Positions 16,627 through 25,364 of a stretch of DNA of 41,337 nucleotides are shown piece by piece. The translations under genes and the position numbers were made by a program. The notes beneath the pieces were generated by a model, which was not told the DNA's origin, made no database searches, and saw only the letters and a program-made list of their open reading frames with translations. Position 1 is the stretch's first letter. The number at the start of each line of letters is the position of its first letter. This DNA is from Bacteroidota bacterium (GTDB lineage Bacteria; Bacteroidota; Bacteroidia; Bacteroidales; Prolixibacteraceae): assembly GCA_030684645.1 (NCBI GenBank), contig JAUXUF010000313.1, positions 1 through 41,337 on the forward strand, in the 5' to 3' direction.

Positions 16627-19600
16627 ATGATACCTTTTACACATTTACATGTTCACTCCCAATACTCTATTCTGGACGGCGCTGCCAGCGTTAAAGGCCT
16701 GATTGCGAAAGCCAAAAAAGATGGCATGACAGCGCTCGCCCTGACTGATCATGGCAACATGTTTGGCGCCAAGGAGTTTTACGATGTTTGCCGGAAAGAA
16801 GGAATCAAACCCATCATAGGTTGCGAAACTTATGTGGCCGAAAACTCACGACACAACAAGAAAGACGCTAAGGTTGACCGCTCGGGATATCACCTTATTT
16901 TGCTGGCCAAAAACCTGGTCGGCTACCGCAACCTGCTCAAATTGGTTTCTGCCGCCTATACCGAAGGTTTTTACTACAAACCGCGCATCGATAAAGAGTT
17001 GCTCGAACAATATCACGAAGGCTTGATTGTTTCCTCTGCCTGTCTGGGGGGCGAAATTCCGCAACACATCATGGCCGGACACCTGAATGATGCCGATGAA
17101 ACGATTCAATGGTTCAAATCCATTTTTGGCGATGATTTTTACCTGGAACTGCAGCGACATCCGTCTGAATTGCCGGAGATGCGCCGGAATGTTTATGAAA
17201 ATCAGGTACTGGTGAATACTCAAATGCTGGAGCTGGCCAGAAAACACGAGGTAAAGTTAATTTGTACCAACGACATCCATTTCATCAACCAGGAAGATGC
17301 CGATGCACACGATTTGCTCATCTGCCTCAATACCGGTAAGGATTTGGACGATCCCATGCGAATGAGGTACACCAAACAGGAGTGGTTTAAATCTACTGCT
17401 GAGATGAATGCCTTGTTCGCCGATGTACCTGAAGCGCTCGCCAATACGCAGGAAATCACCGATAAGATTGAAGCTTATGAGTTGAATTCGTCGCCCATTA
17501 TGCCCCTTTTCCCTATTCCTGAAGATTTCGGAAAATTAGTGGATTACCGGGCCCGCTATACTGAAGAGATGTTGCTTGAAGAATTTGGGGAGAAAGCCTT
17601 TGAAGAGCAGGGAGGTTACGATAAAGTATTGAGGGTAAAGCTGGAATCCGATTACCTTTCGCACCTGACCTGGAAGGGGGCAAAGCTGCGATATCAGGAA
17701 CCATTTACCGAAGAACTACTGGAACGCATTGAATTCGAACTGAATACAATCAAAACGATGGGTTTTCCCGGCTACTTCCTGATTACCCAGGATTTCATTA
17801 ATGAAGCGCGGCGAATGGACGTTCTGGTTGGACCTGGCCGTGGTTCGGCTGCCGGCTCAGTCGTTTCTTATTGCGTCGGAATTACTAACATTGATCCGTT
17901 AAAGTACGATTTGCTGTTTGAGCGTTTCCTGAATCCCGACCGCGTTTCAATGCCTGATGTGGATATCGACTTTGATGATGACGGCCGTCAGAAAGTGCTC
18001 GACTATGTCACCAATAAATACGGAAAAGATAAAGTTGCACACATTTGCACGTTCGGTACCATGGCAACCAAAATGGCCATCAAGGATGTAGCGCGGGTTC
18101 TGAAGCTGCCTCTTTCTGAAGCCGAACGCCTGACGAAGTTGGTTCCTGAAGCTCCGAAAATGAATTTCTTTACGGCATTCAAAGAAAGTCCGGAGCTGAG
18201 ACAGGAATTGAAATCACCGAACGACCTGATTCGTACCACACTTAAATTTGCCCAAACTCTTGAAGGTTCGGTGCGGCAGACGGGAGTTCATGCCTGTGGA
18301 ATCCTGATCAGCCGAGATCCGCTGACCGATCATATCCCGGTGATGCTTTCCAAGGACGATGAAAACCTGCTGACCACCCAGTTCGACGGGAAATATGTGG
18401 AAGACATTGGTTTGCTGAAGATGGACTTCCTTGGGCTGAAAACTCTTTCCGTTATCAAAGAAACGGTCGAAAACATTAAGCTTTCGCGCGGAATTACAGT
18501 CGATATGGACCATCTTCCGGAGAATGATCCCCTGACATTGGAACTTTTCAGCAACGGCGACACCACCGGAATCTTCCAGTTCGAGTCGCCCGGAATGAAA
18601 AAACATTTACGAAACCTGAAACCCAACCGTTTTGAAGACCTCGTGGCCATGAACGCCCTCTACCGTCCGGGGCCAATGGAAAATGTTCCATCGTTCATCA
18701 AGCGGAAACATGGTCAGGAAAAAATAGAATATGAAAGCCCGTTGATGGAACCCTACCTGAATGATACTTATGGCATTACCGTTTACCAGGAACAGGTGAT
18801 GCTTCAATCGCGGGCGCTTGGCGGTTTTACCCGTGGCGACTCCGATTCGCTGCGTAAAGCAATGGGTAAAAAACAGATTTCCCAGATGGACAAACTGAAA
18901 GAGAAGTTTCAGATTGGCTGCATGAACAATCCAAAGTTTGTAGAAGGTTGCGAAAAAGAAAACAAAGATCCGCATAAACTCATCGATAAAATATGGAAAG
19001 ACTGGGAAGCATTTGCCAGTTACGCGTTCAACAAATCACATTCGGTTTGTTATGCTGCGGTAGCTTACCAGACCGGCTATTTAAAAGCGCATTATCCGGC
19101 CGAATTTATGGCGGCCAACATGAGCCGGAACCTGAGCAACATTGTTGAAATCACGAAACTGATGGAAGAATGCAAGCGCATGAAAATGAATGTCCTGGGG
19201 CCTGACGTGAGTGAAAGTTACGCCAAGTTCACGGTAAACAAAGCCGGAAACATCCGGTTTGGAATGGCTGCGATCAAGGGAGTTGGAGAGGGCGCTGTTC
19301 AGGATATTATTAAAGCCCGCAAGGGAGGTGTCTTCAAAGATATTTATGATTTTGTGGAACGGGTTAGCCTTCAGTCGGTGAATAAAAAAAACCTTGAAGC
19401 GCTTGCAATGGCCGGAGCATTCGATTCATTTAAAAAGCACACCCGCAGCCAGTTTTTTGCTCCTGACGAAAGCGATCAGACGTTTATCGAAAAGCTGATT
19501 CGTTATGGAAATAAAATGCAGTACGAAAGCAACAACATGCAGCCTTCGCTTTTTGGTGAAATCATGTCGGGTCAATCGGTTCAAAAACCTGAACCACCAA

Positions 19601-20268
19601 TGGTGCCGGAATGGGCTGATCTGGTATTGCTCGAAAAGGAAAGAAGCCTGGTGGGGGTTTACCTGACTTCCCACCCGCTCGATAAATATAAAATTGAAAT
19701 CGAAACACTGGCCACTAAAGATGTTACCTTTAAAGATCTGAACAGCAATATCGATGCTCTGAAAGGCCGTGAACTGACGCTGGTTGGGATGGTCAGCGAA
19801 GCCAGGGAAAGCTTTGGGAAAACAGGAAAACCTTACAGCCAGATCGTTTTGACCGACTATACCGATTCATATAAAATGTTCTTTTTCGCTAAAGACTATG
19901 TCGAGTATGGTAAATATTGCAAACCAGGCCTTTACCTGATGGTCAAAGGAGTGGTTCAAAATAGGTACGGTGGCGATCAGCTTGAATTTAAGGTCAGTAA
20001 GATTGAGCTGATGGATGAGATCCGGGAGAAGTATTTCAGGAGTATCACGGTAAAGATTCCACTTACGGTACTTACGGGTGATATTATTTCCGATCTGGAG
20101 CGACTTACGGCAAACAGTAAAGGAAAATCGATGCTGCGTTTCGATATTTACGATCTCGAAACAAATATGATGGTTAATCTGTTCTCAAGAAATACCCGGA
20201 TTGAAATAACAGATGAATTACTTGCCTATTTTGAAAAGCAGGAAGATCTTGTTTTTAAAATTAATTAG
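16627..20268 (+). CDS. dnaE: DNA polymerase III alpha subunit
   Basis: This 1213-residue replicative polymerase opens with a PHP domain (HLHVHSQYSILDG at 6-18, then LTDHGNMFG). The C-family polymerase core has GPGRGSAAGSVVSY near 400 and catalytic aspartates in PDVDIDFDDDGRQ (about 440-452). RQTGVHACGI, FLGLKTLSVI and YRPGPMENVPSF follow, then FNKSHSVCYA. Helix-hairpin-helix and OB-fold regions occupy the C-terminal third (for example LTLVGMVSEARE). Length is normal for Bacteroidota DnaE. The ATG at 16627 gives the standard start immediately before the PHP motif. It is followed 65 nt later by a thioredoxin gene with its own promoter. Confidence 0.96.
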   Translation: MIPFTHLHVHSQYSILDGAASVKGLIAKAKKDGMTALALTDHGNMFGAKEFYDVCRKEGIKPIIGCETYVAENSRHNKKDAKVDRSGYHLILLAKNLVGYRNLLKLVSAAYTEGFYYKPRIDKELLEQYHEGLIVSSACLGGEIPQHIMAGHLNDADETIQWFKSIFGDDFYLELQRHPSELPEMRRNVYENQVLVNTQMLELARKHEVKLICTNDIHFINQEDADAHDLLICLNTGKDLDDPMRMRYTKQEWFKSTAEMNALFADVPEALANTQEITDKIEAYELNSSPIMPLFPIPEDFGKLVDYRARYTEEMLLEEFGEKAFEEQGGYDKVLRVKLESDYLSHLTWKGAKLRYQEPFTEELLERIEFELNTIKTMGFPGYFLITQDFINEARRMDVLVGPGRGSAAGSVVSYCVGITNIDPLKYDLLFERFLNPDRVSMPDVDIDFDDDGRQKVLDYVTNKYGKDKVAHICTFGTMATKMAIKDVARVLKLPLSEAERLTKLVPEAPKMNFFTAFKESPELRQELKSPNDLIRTTLKFAQTLEGSVRQTGVHACGILISRDPLTDHIPVMLSKDDENLLTTQFDGKYVEDIGLLKMDFLGLKTLSVIKETVENIKLSRGITVDMDHLPENDPLTLELFSNGDTTGIFQFESPGMKKHLRNLKPNRFEDLVAMNALYRPGPMENVPSFIKRKHGQEKIEYESPLMEPYLNDTYGITVYQEQVMLQSRALGGFTRGDSDSLRKAMGKKQISQMDKLKEKFQIGCMNNPKFVEGCEKENKDPHKLIDKIWKDWEAFASYAFNKSHSVCYAAVAYQTGYLKAHYPAEFMAANMSRNLSNIVEITKLMEECKRMKMNVLGPDVSESYAKFTVNKAGNIRFGMAAIKGVGEGAVQDIIKARKGGVFKDIYDFVERVSLQSVNKKNLEALAMAGAFDSFKKHTRSQFFAPDESDQTFIEKLIRYGNKMQYESNNMQPSLFGEIMSGQSVQKPEPPMVPEWADLVLLEKERSLVGVYLTSHPLDKYKIEIETLATKDVTFKDLNSNIDALKGRELTLVGMVSEARESFGKTGKPYSQIVLTDYTDSYKMFFFAKDYVEYGKYCKPGLYLMVKGVVQNRYGGDQLEFKVSKIELMDEIREKYFRSITVKIPLTVLTGDIISDLERLTANSKGKSMLRFDIYDLETNMMVNLFSRNTRIEITDELLAYFEKQEDLVFKIN

Positions 20269-20278
20269 GCTAATTTTG
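20248..20278 (+). promoter_or_regulatory. Probable thioredoxin gene promoter
   Basis: TAATTTTG (20271-20278) matches TAnnTTTG exactly, and CTTG (20248-20251) lies 19 nt upstream as a one-mismatch -33 box. The -33 box overlaps the 3' end of dnaE. The predicted 5' UTR is about 50 nt. Confidence 0.5.
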
Positions 20279-20333
20279 TGAGCACTTTGAGGTTTGGTTT
20301 TGTAACAGTATTCACACTAAAAAATAAAATAAT

Positions 20334-20651
20334 ATGGCTTTAGAAATTAATGATGCAAATTTTGAAGAATTGGTTCTTCAATCGGATAAGCCGGTTTTAG
20401 TTGATTTTTGGGCTGAATGGTGTGGCCCGTGCCGCATGGTTGGACCTATTGTTCAGGAACTTTCGGAAGATTACGCCGGAAGACTGGTAGTTGGAAAAGT
20501 TGATGTTGACAGCAACCCAGGTATTGCTTCTAAATTTGGCATCCGGAACATACCAACGATCTTGTTCTTTAAAGGCGGTGTTGTGGTAGATAAACATGTT
20601 GGCGCTGCACCAAAAACAACCCTTTCATCAAAAGTTGACGGAATTCTCTAG
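20334..20651 (+). CDS. trxA: Thioredoxin
   Basis: This 105-residue protein has the full thioredoxin fold and the redox motif WAEWCGPCRM (Cys31 and Cys34). The cis-Pro is in FGIRNIPTILFF, and GGVVVDKHVGA follows. It reduces protein disulfides in the cytoplasm. No signal peptide is present. An intrinsic terminator follows 15 nt after the stop, and a promoter-like site lies upstream, so it is probably monocistronic. Confidence 0.95.
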   Translation: MALEINDANFEELVLQSDKPVLVDFWAEWCGPCRMVGPIVQELSEDYAGRLVVGKVDVDSNPGIASKFGIRNIPTILFFKGGVVVDKHVGAAPKTTLSSKVDGIL

Positions 20652-20666
20652 AAAATAAATTTTCAG

Positions 20667-20706
20667 AAAAAAAGGCATAGGAAAAATTGTTTCTTATGCC
20701 TTTTTT
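20667..20706 (+). terminator. Intrinsic terminator after trxA
   Basis: AAAAAAAGGCATA (20667-20679) pairs with TATGCCTTTTTT (20695-20706), giving a stem followed by six T residues. Confidence 0.85.
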
Positions 20707-20791
20707 ATTAAAAAGAATTAATGCCTGAACACAGAAATACAAAGGCATCATGTTATATTGTTGTGGGGGTGTTGCCGTCGGAATTGGAAGC

Positions 20792-20850
20792 TGGGTGTCG
20801 CGATTTTTAATCGCGCTTAATGAAATGGAGATTGAAAATCTCCGCACCCA
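20792..20850. repeat. Cloverleaf-like palindromic element
   Basis: An outer stem TGGGTG/CACCCA (20792-20797 and 20845-20850) encloses two perfect 7-bp hairpins: CGCGATT/AATCGCG (20799-20815) and GGAGATT/AATCTCC (20827-20843). The left half recurs in inverted orientation at 30616-30637. It looks like a small dispersed repeat between trxA and the DUF58 gene. Confidence 0.6.
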
Positions 20851-20891
20851 ATAACAATCGAATGACAACGAATGACTACTTTTGACCACAA

Positions 20892-21839
20892 ATGACTAAT
20901 TCCGGCTTCTTGAACAACTTACTCGACATCCAGCAGTTTCAGCAATTCGATAACCTCGAATTCATCTCAAAAGAGGTGGTAGAAGGTTTTATTACGGGTT
21001 TGCACCGAAGTCCGTTTCATGGTTTCTCGGTCGAATTTGCCGAACATGCCCTCTACAATACCGGCGAATCGACCAAGCACATTGACTGGAAACTGTTTGC
21101 CCGCACCGATCGCCTGTATGTGAAACAATACGAAGAAGAAACCAACCTTCGCTGCCAGATAGTGATCGACACTTCCTCTTCGATGCTTTTTCCCTTCGAA
21201 AAAGGGAAACCTTCCAAAATTAACAAACTGGCCTTTTCGGTTTATTCGGCTGCTGCCATCATTTACCTGCTCCGGAAACAGCGCGATGCAGTCGGGCTTT
21301 CGTTATTTTCAAACGACATCGAATTTCATTCTGAAGCACGCCTGTCATCGGTTCACATCGAATTGCTTTACAATCAGCTGGCATCACTGCTGAAACAGGA
21401 ACAGTCCGAGCTAAATAAAAAAACAAACACGGTGGATGCCTTACACATGATTGCCGAAAATATTCACAAGCGTTCGCTGGTCATTCTGTTCACCGATATG
21501 ATTGAGCAGGAAAAGACGGACGAATTATTTGAAGCCTTACAACACCTGAGATACAACAAGCACGAAGTACTGCTTTTCCATGTGACCGACCATCGTCAGG
21601 AGCGTGAGTTCGACTTCCGAAACCAACCTTACCGTTTTGTAGATCTGGAGACCGGCGAACACCTCAAATTTTCGCCACACGACCTGAAAAACAATTACCA
21701 GAAGGCCATTTCGGAATATTTCGAAGAAATGCGCGTCCGCTGCGGACAATATCACATCGATTTGGCTGAAGCCGATATCAACGAAGATTTTAAACACGTG
21801 CTTTATACTTACCTTCTGAAACGGAAGCGACTTTTTTAA
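20892..21839 (+). CDS. DUF58 / von Willebrand factor A domain protein
   Basis: This 315-residue cytosolic protein carries the DUF58 signature around GESTKHIDWKLFARTDRLYVKQYEEETN (two adjoining segments near residues 56-83), followed by a vWA-like domain with the MIDAS motif DTSSSM (about residues 92-97) and a second metal-site Thr/Asp in ILFTDMIEQ. Such proteins usually act with a MoxR-type AAA+ ATPase in metal insertion or envelope assembly. No moxR is adjacent here, so its partner must lie elsewhere. Its stop codon touches a MITE-like repeat. Confidence 0.82.
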   Translation: MTNSGFLNNLLDIQQFQQFDNLEFISKEVVEGFITGLHRSPFHGFSVEFAEHALYNTGESTKHIDWKLFARTDRLYVKQYEEETNLRCQIVIDTSSSMLFPFEKGKPSKINKLAFSVYSAAAIIYLLRKQRDAVGLSLFSNDIEFHSEARLSSVHIELLYNQLASLLKQEQSELNKKTNTVDALHMIAENIHKRSLVILFTDMIEQEKTDELFEALQHLRYNKHEVLLFHVTDHRQEREFDFRNQPYRFVDLETGEHLKFSPHDLKNNYQKAISEYFEEMRVRCGQYHIDLAEADINEDFKHVLYTYLLKRKRLF

Positions 21840-22013
21840 AAGCCCCATCCCCTTCCCTTCCCCAAAATTGGGAAGGGAGTTGGCCATCAAGATTAGAAAC
21901 AAATTCGGTTGAAGAGAATTTTTTCTATCTGGCCTTTTCATTTTGGCACATTATTCCAGAATATGCAGGGTCTTAGCCTCGCCCTTGGGGGGCGAGGTTG
22001 GAGTGGGGCTTTA
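21838..22013. repeat. MITE-like palindromic element, copy A
   Basis: About 175 bp with terminal inverted repeats AAAGCCCCA (21839-21847) and TGGGGCTTT (22004-22012). Internal hairpins are CTTCCC/GGGAAG near 21854-21876 and CCTCGCCC/GGGGCGAGG near 21978-21997. It fills the whole gap between two convergent stop codons and overlaps both. Copy B at 26793-26934 shares the CCTTCCC..GGGAAGGGAGTT hairpin and a TGCAGG(A/G)TCT motif. Confidence 0.6.
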
Positions 22014-23105
22014 TTCCTCTGCCGGAAATAATTCACAGCTTATCGGGTAATGGTCGGAATGGTTGAGGGTTGAGACTTCAAAATTATAGCTGGTGTATTT
22101 CGGGCTATAAAAAATGTAATCAATGCGGAACGAAGGCAATTTCCCATTATAGGTATTCGCTGTCCCTTTGCCGGATTGGGAAAATGAATCTTCCAGATCG
22201 CCCCTCACCGTACGGTAAGTAAACGAAACCGGTGTGTCGTTAAAATCTCCGCAAACAATCACCGGATAGGGACATTGATTCAGGTGTTCGCGAAGAGCGG
22301 CAGCCTGTTCTGCCCTTTTAATTAAGGCTTCTTTGAATTTCACCCTTAACCCCATTATTTTCTCTTTGGTTTTCTGGTGGTTTTCAAAATCCATGGAGTC
22401 GATGGTATTTATTTCGGTCGGACGGAGCCGGTACGATTGGAGATGACAATTGTAAACCCTTACTGTATCCAAATTCATCAGAATGTCTGTAAAAATGATC
22501 ATGTTCCCGGAATTTTTAAACCTGATTTCGCCCATGTTTAGAATCGGGAAACGAGTCATGGTAAGTTGTCCTCCGGTATTGCTACTATGAGCCAACTGCA
22601 TGTGACTGATCTGAGAAAGTTTGTGATTTCCGATGTCAAAAATCTGTCGCTTATTAAGTCTGACTTCCTGAAGACAAATAATATCAGCATTTTCTTGTCT
22701 AAGGAAATTCAGGATATGGTCGGCATTTTCCTTATTCGGAAAATCAGTGTTCCCCATGAAATACCTCACATTGTAACTGGTAATCTTAATTCCTTTTTCC
22801 GGAGTCCTCCGTCCTGAAAATTGCAGATAGTTTCCAATGTGGTTATATCCGGCCAGAATAACCAGTAGTGAGAAAAGTATAAATTTCGGCTTGATAATCA
22901 CCCATAATACCATAAAAACCAGGTTCACAATCAGAAGGTAAGGATAGGCCATTCCGAACAAGGCAAAAAACCAAAATTCTTCCGGACTGATAAATACCGA
23001 AATTGAAGCCATGCCCAAGGCAAATACAGCTACAAGATTTAAAAGTAAAAGTGTATATACAAAAAATTGTTTCAAAGGGATTGTGGTTAATGGTCCAACT
23101 ATCAC
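22011..23105 (-). CDS. Membrane-anchored endonuclease/exonuclease/phosphatase-family protein
   Basis: This 364-residue protein starts with three hydrophobic helices (about 12-35, 40-65, 70-88) and continues with an EEP-fold catalytic domain. Catalytic positions are visible: Asn in TSYNVRYF, Glu in IICLQEV, His in VYNCHLQ, the Asp/Asn pair of VCGDFNDTP and the terminal NHSDHYPI. Members cleave phosphodiesters or phosphomonoesters in nucleic acids, inositol phosphates or lipids; the substrate here is not predictable. Membrane anchoring favours an envelope-located substrate. The stop overlaps the terminal repeat of the MITE-like element. Confidence 0.85.
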   Translation of the reverse strand: MIVGPLTTIPLKQFFVYTLLLLNLVAVFALGMASISVFISPEEFWFFALFGMAYPYLLIVNLVFMVLWVIIKPKFILFSLLVILAGYNHIGNYLQFSGRRTPEKGIKITSYNVRYFMGNTDFPNKENADHILNFLRQENADIICLQEVRLNKRQIFDIGNHKLSQISHMQLAHSSNTGGQLTMTRFPILNMGEIRFKNSGNMIIFTDILMNLDTVRVYNCHLQSYRLRPTEINTIDSMDFENHQKTKEKIMGLRVKFKEALIKRAEQAAALREHLNQCPYPVIVCGDFNDTPVSFTYRTVRGDLEDSFSQSGKGTANTYNGKLPSFRIDYIFYSPKYTSYNFEVSTLNHSDHYPISCELFPAEE

Positions 23106-23259
23106 GCGTTCGTATGCAGCTAATACAAATATATTAATTTATTAGCAGCAATAGTCTGGGATAAGACTGAACGGGTGGCCGAAGATTTATGAGAAGCTGG
23201 ACATTCCCTGGATGTCTGTGATTACACAATGACAATTCAAATCGAATAGAATTTCAACA

Positions 23260-23997
23260 CTAAAGTTTATTGATCAAAGAAGCCTGGCAGGCGGCGCCAA
23301 AGCCATTGTCAATATTGACAACCGATACACCGGCGGCACAACTGTTCAGCATCGATAACAGCGCAGATAATCCCTGAAAGTTGGCGCCGTATCCAATGCT
23401 TGTTGGCACACCAATTACCGGTTTATCCACGAGTCCGCCAACCACACTGGCCAGCGCTCCTTCCATGCCTGCAACGACAATAATAACTCTTGCATTCCGG
23501 ATGACTTCCCATTTGTTGAACAGACGGTGAATACCTGCCACACCCACATCATAAATTGGTTCCACTTTATTATTTAAAAACCGGGCTGTTTCAACCGCTT
23601 CTTCGGCAACCGGAAGGTCGGAAGTTCCGGCTGAAATAACGGCAATATATCCTTTTCCTGAAAGCTCTTCTTTATGCTTATAAACAATGGTTTTTGCCAG
23701 AGGATTATAGCGCGCATCAGGCACTACACTTTTAACCGCTTCAAATATTTCTTCGTTCGCGCGGGTTGCCAGAATGTCCATACCTTTATGATACATGCGT
23801 TCGGCAATTAACCTGACTTGTTCTGTGGTTTTTCCTGACGAATAAATCATCTCGGGCAAGCCGGTCCGATGCAGACGGTCGGTATCCAGATGGGCAAATC
23901 CCATTTCTTCAATGCCTCGTTTGGTTAAATGCGATAAGGCTTCCGCCAGCTCCATATTGCCATTTTTATGCATTTCAAGAATTTCACGAATATCCAT
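23260..23997 (-). CDS. larB: Nickel pincer cofactor biosynthesis protein LarB
   Basis: This 245-residue protein matches LarB, which carboxylates nicotinic acid adenine dinucleotide at C5 and hydrolyses it to start synthesis of the nickel-pincer nucleotide of lactate racemase. The N-terminal part contains FAHLDTDRLHRTGLPEMIYSS split over two segments, and the C-terminal PurE-like domain contains AVISAGTSDLPVAEEA, DVGVAGIHRLF, VVAGMEGALASVVGG and IGVPTSIGYG. It starts 1 nt after the larC stop, so the genes are translationally coupled. Length is normal. Confidence 0.92.
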   Translation of the reverse strand: MDIREILEMHKNGNMELAEALSHLTKRGIEEMGFAHLDTDRLHRTGLPEMIYSSGKTTEQVRLIAERMYHKGMDILATRANEEIFEAVKSVVPDARYNPLAKTIVYKHKEELSGKGYIAVISAGTSDLPVAEEAVETARFLNNKVEPIYDVGVAGIHRLFNKWEVIRNARVIIVVAGMEGALASVVGGLVDKPVIGVPTSIGYGANFQGLSALLSMLNSCAAGVSVVNIDNGFGAACQASLINKL

Positions 23998-23998
23998 T

Positions 23999-25171
23999 TC
24001 AGCAGTTTTTAGTAATGATTTTTTCTACCTCATTCAGGCTGAGCCCATGCTGGCTGGCCAGTTTCTTCAGCTCATCAAATTCGGGTTTGAACCGGATCTC
24101 CTTACCCTGAAAATAACTGTATTTCACGTTCACTTTCCCCAATTCAGTTTCAATTTCTTTTTCCTGACGCTCCAAAACCGTTTTTGTCACCGCATATTCC
24201 CTCAGCCCAATGGTCGTACTATTTCTGAAAATGATTGCTTTTATTTCCAACTTGATGCGGCTGTTGCAAAGGACAGACAAGGTATTGGCAGGCCTGGATT
24301 TTTTCATGATAATCGGCGTCAAAAACACATCGCTGGCGCCGGCATCAAAGAGTTTGCTGAAAAGATGATCATACCATTCCGGATTCATATCATCAATATT
24401 ACATTCCACCATCCAGGCATCTTCAGAAGTTGTACGGTCCGAAATGTTGCTGGTTTCTGCCAGGTAAACCCTCAGAACATTGGGAACTTCCGAAACATCG
24501 CGCTGCCCGATTCCATACCCGGTTTTCCGGATCTGGAAATCGATCTGATCGGTGAATTCATCCACGGTGGCAACAAGGATCGCGGCGCCTGTTGGCGTAG
24601 TCGCTTCGTGCTGTACCAACCCGGTTCTGACAGGCACATGCTGAACAATCAACGCGGTGGCCGGAGCCGGAACAGGCATGATTCCATGAGCACATTTTAC
24701 CATTCCGCCACCCAACTGGATAGGAGACGACATGACTTTGTCCACTTTCAGATAATCCAGGCAAATGGCTGCTCCAACAATGTCAGCAATGGAATCCAAT
24801 GCCCCAACTTCATGAAAATGAACCGCTTGTTTGCTGATGTTGTGAACTTTGGCTTCGGCTTCAGCAATCAGGTCGAATATTTTAAGCGACATGGCCTTCA
24901 CTTCCGAAGAAAGACTGCTCCGGTTGATCAGTTCCTCCACATGACGTAAATGTCGGTGTTTTTCATTCTCCGGATTTTCAATGATGACGGTAGCTTTGGT
25001 TCCTGAAATCCCTCTCCGGATGTCTTTCTGAATTTCCAAATGAAATCCCGCAATATTGAGTTTCTGAAGCCCGGCAATCAAATAGTCAGGATCGGCACCC
25101 AGATCAACCATGGCGCCCAGATTCATATCTCCGGAGATCCCGGCAAAACAATCGTAATATAATATTCTCAT
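23999..25171 (-). CDS. larC: Nickel pincer cofactor biosynthesis protein LarC (single frame)
   Basis: This 390-residue protein matches LarC, the CTP-dependent nickel insertase that completes the pincer cofactor. The N-terminus ILYYDCFAGISGDMNLGA, the AVHFHEVGALDSIADIVG region and the ECNIDDMNPEWYDHL segment with its His/Asp metal-site candidates are conserved family blocks. In Lactobacillus plantarum LarC is made by a frameshift joining two ORFs; here the whole protein is in one uninterrupted frame. larB follows after 1 nt. A structured repeat lies in the 193-nt gap after larE. Confidence 0.92.
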   Translation of the reverse strand: MRILYYDCFAGISGDMNLGAMVDLGADPDYLIAGLQKLNIAGFHLEIQKDIRRGISGTKATVIIENPENEKHRHLRHVEELINRSSLSSEVKAMSLKIFDLIAEAEAKVHNISKQAVHFHEVGALDSIADIVGAAICLDYLKVDKVMSSPIQLGGGMVKCAHGIMPVPAPATALIVQHVPVRTGLVQHEATTPTGAAILVATVDEFTDQIDFQIRKTGYGIGQRDVSEVPNVLRVYLAETSNISDRTTSEDAWMVECNIDDMNPEWYDHLFSKLFDAGASDVFLTPIIMKKSRPANTLSVLCNSRIKLEIKAIIFRNSTTIGLREYAVTKTVLERQEKEIETELGKVNVKYSYFQGKEIRFKPEFDELKKLASQHGLSLNEVEKIITKNC

Positions 25172-25214
25172 TTTACATCAATTTTATTCATCCGCAATTC
25201 TGTTTATTATGATC

Positions 25215-25332
25215 GTGCCGGAGGCACAAAATGTGGGTAGAAGTTTAAAATGTCGTTATATATTTCGTCCCAGTCGGGACGAAACCTTACATTTCAATTA
25301 ATTTTCTACCCATATAATATCCCTAACGGGAT
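25215..25332. repeat. Multi-hairpin structured element in the larE-larC gap
   Basis: TGGGTAGAA (25234-25242) and TTCTACCCA (25304-25312) form an outer 9-bp stem. It encloses the hairpin TTTCGTCCC/GGGACGAAA (25263-25284), flanked by two further hairpins, GTGCC/GGCAC (25215-25227) and ATCCC/GGGAT (25319-25332). The arrangement resembles palindromic repeats scattered in Bacteroidota genomes (from memory). It would be transcribed within the lar operon if larE and larC share a message. Confidence 0.6.
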
Positions 25333-25364
25333 TTAAAAACTAAATTATTTAGTCCCTTAAACCT

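Noticed and set aside
23912-24949. 345-codon plus-strand frame opposite larC/larB
   Set aside because: It is entirely antisense to two well-conserved genes and has no recognisable domain; it reflects codon composition of the opposite strand.
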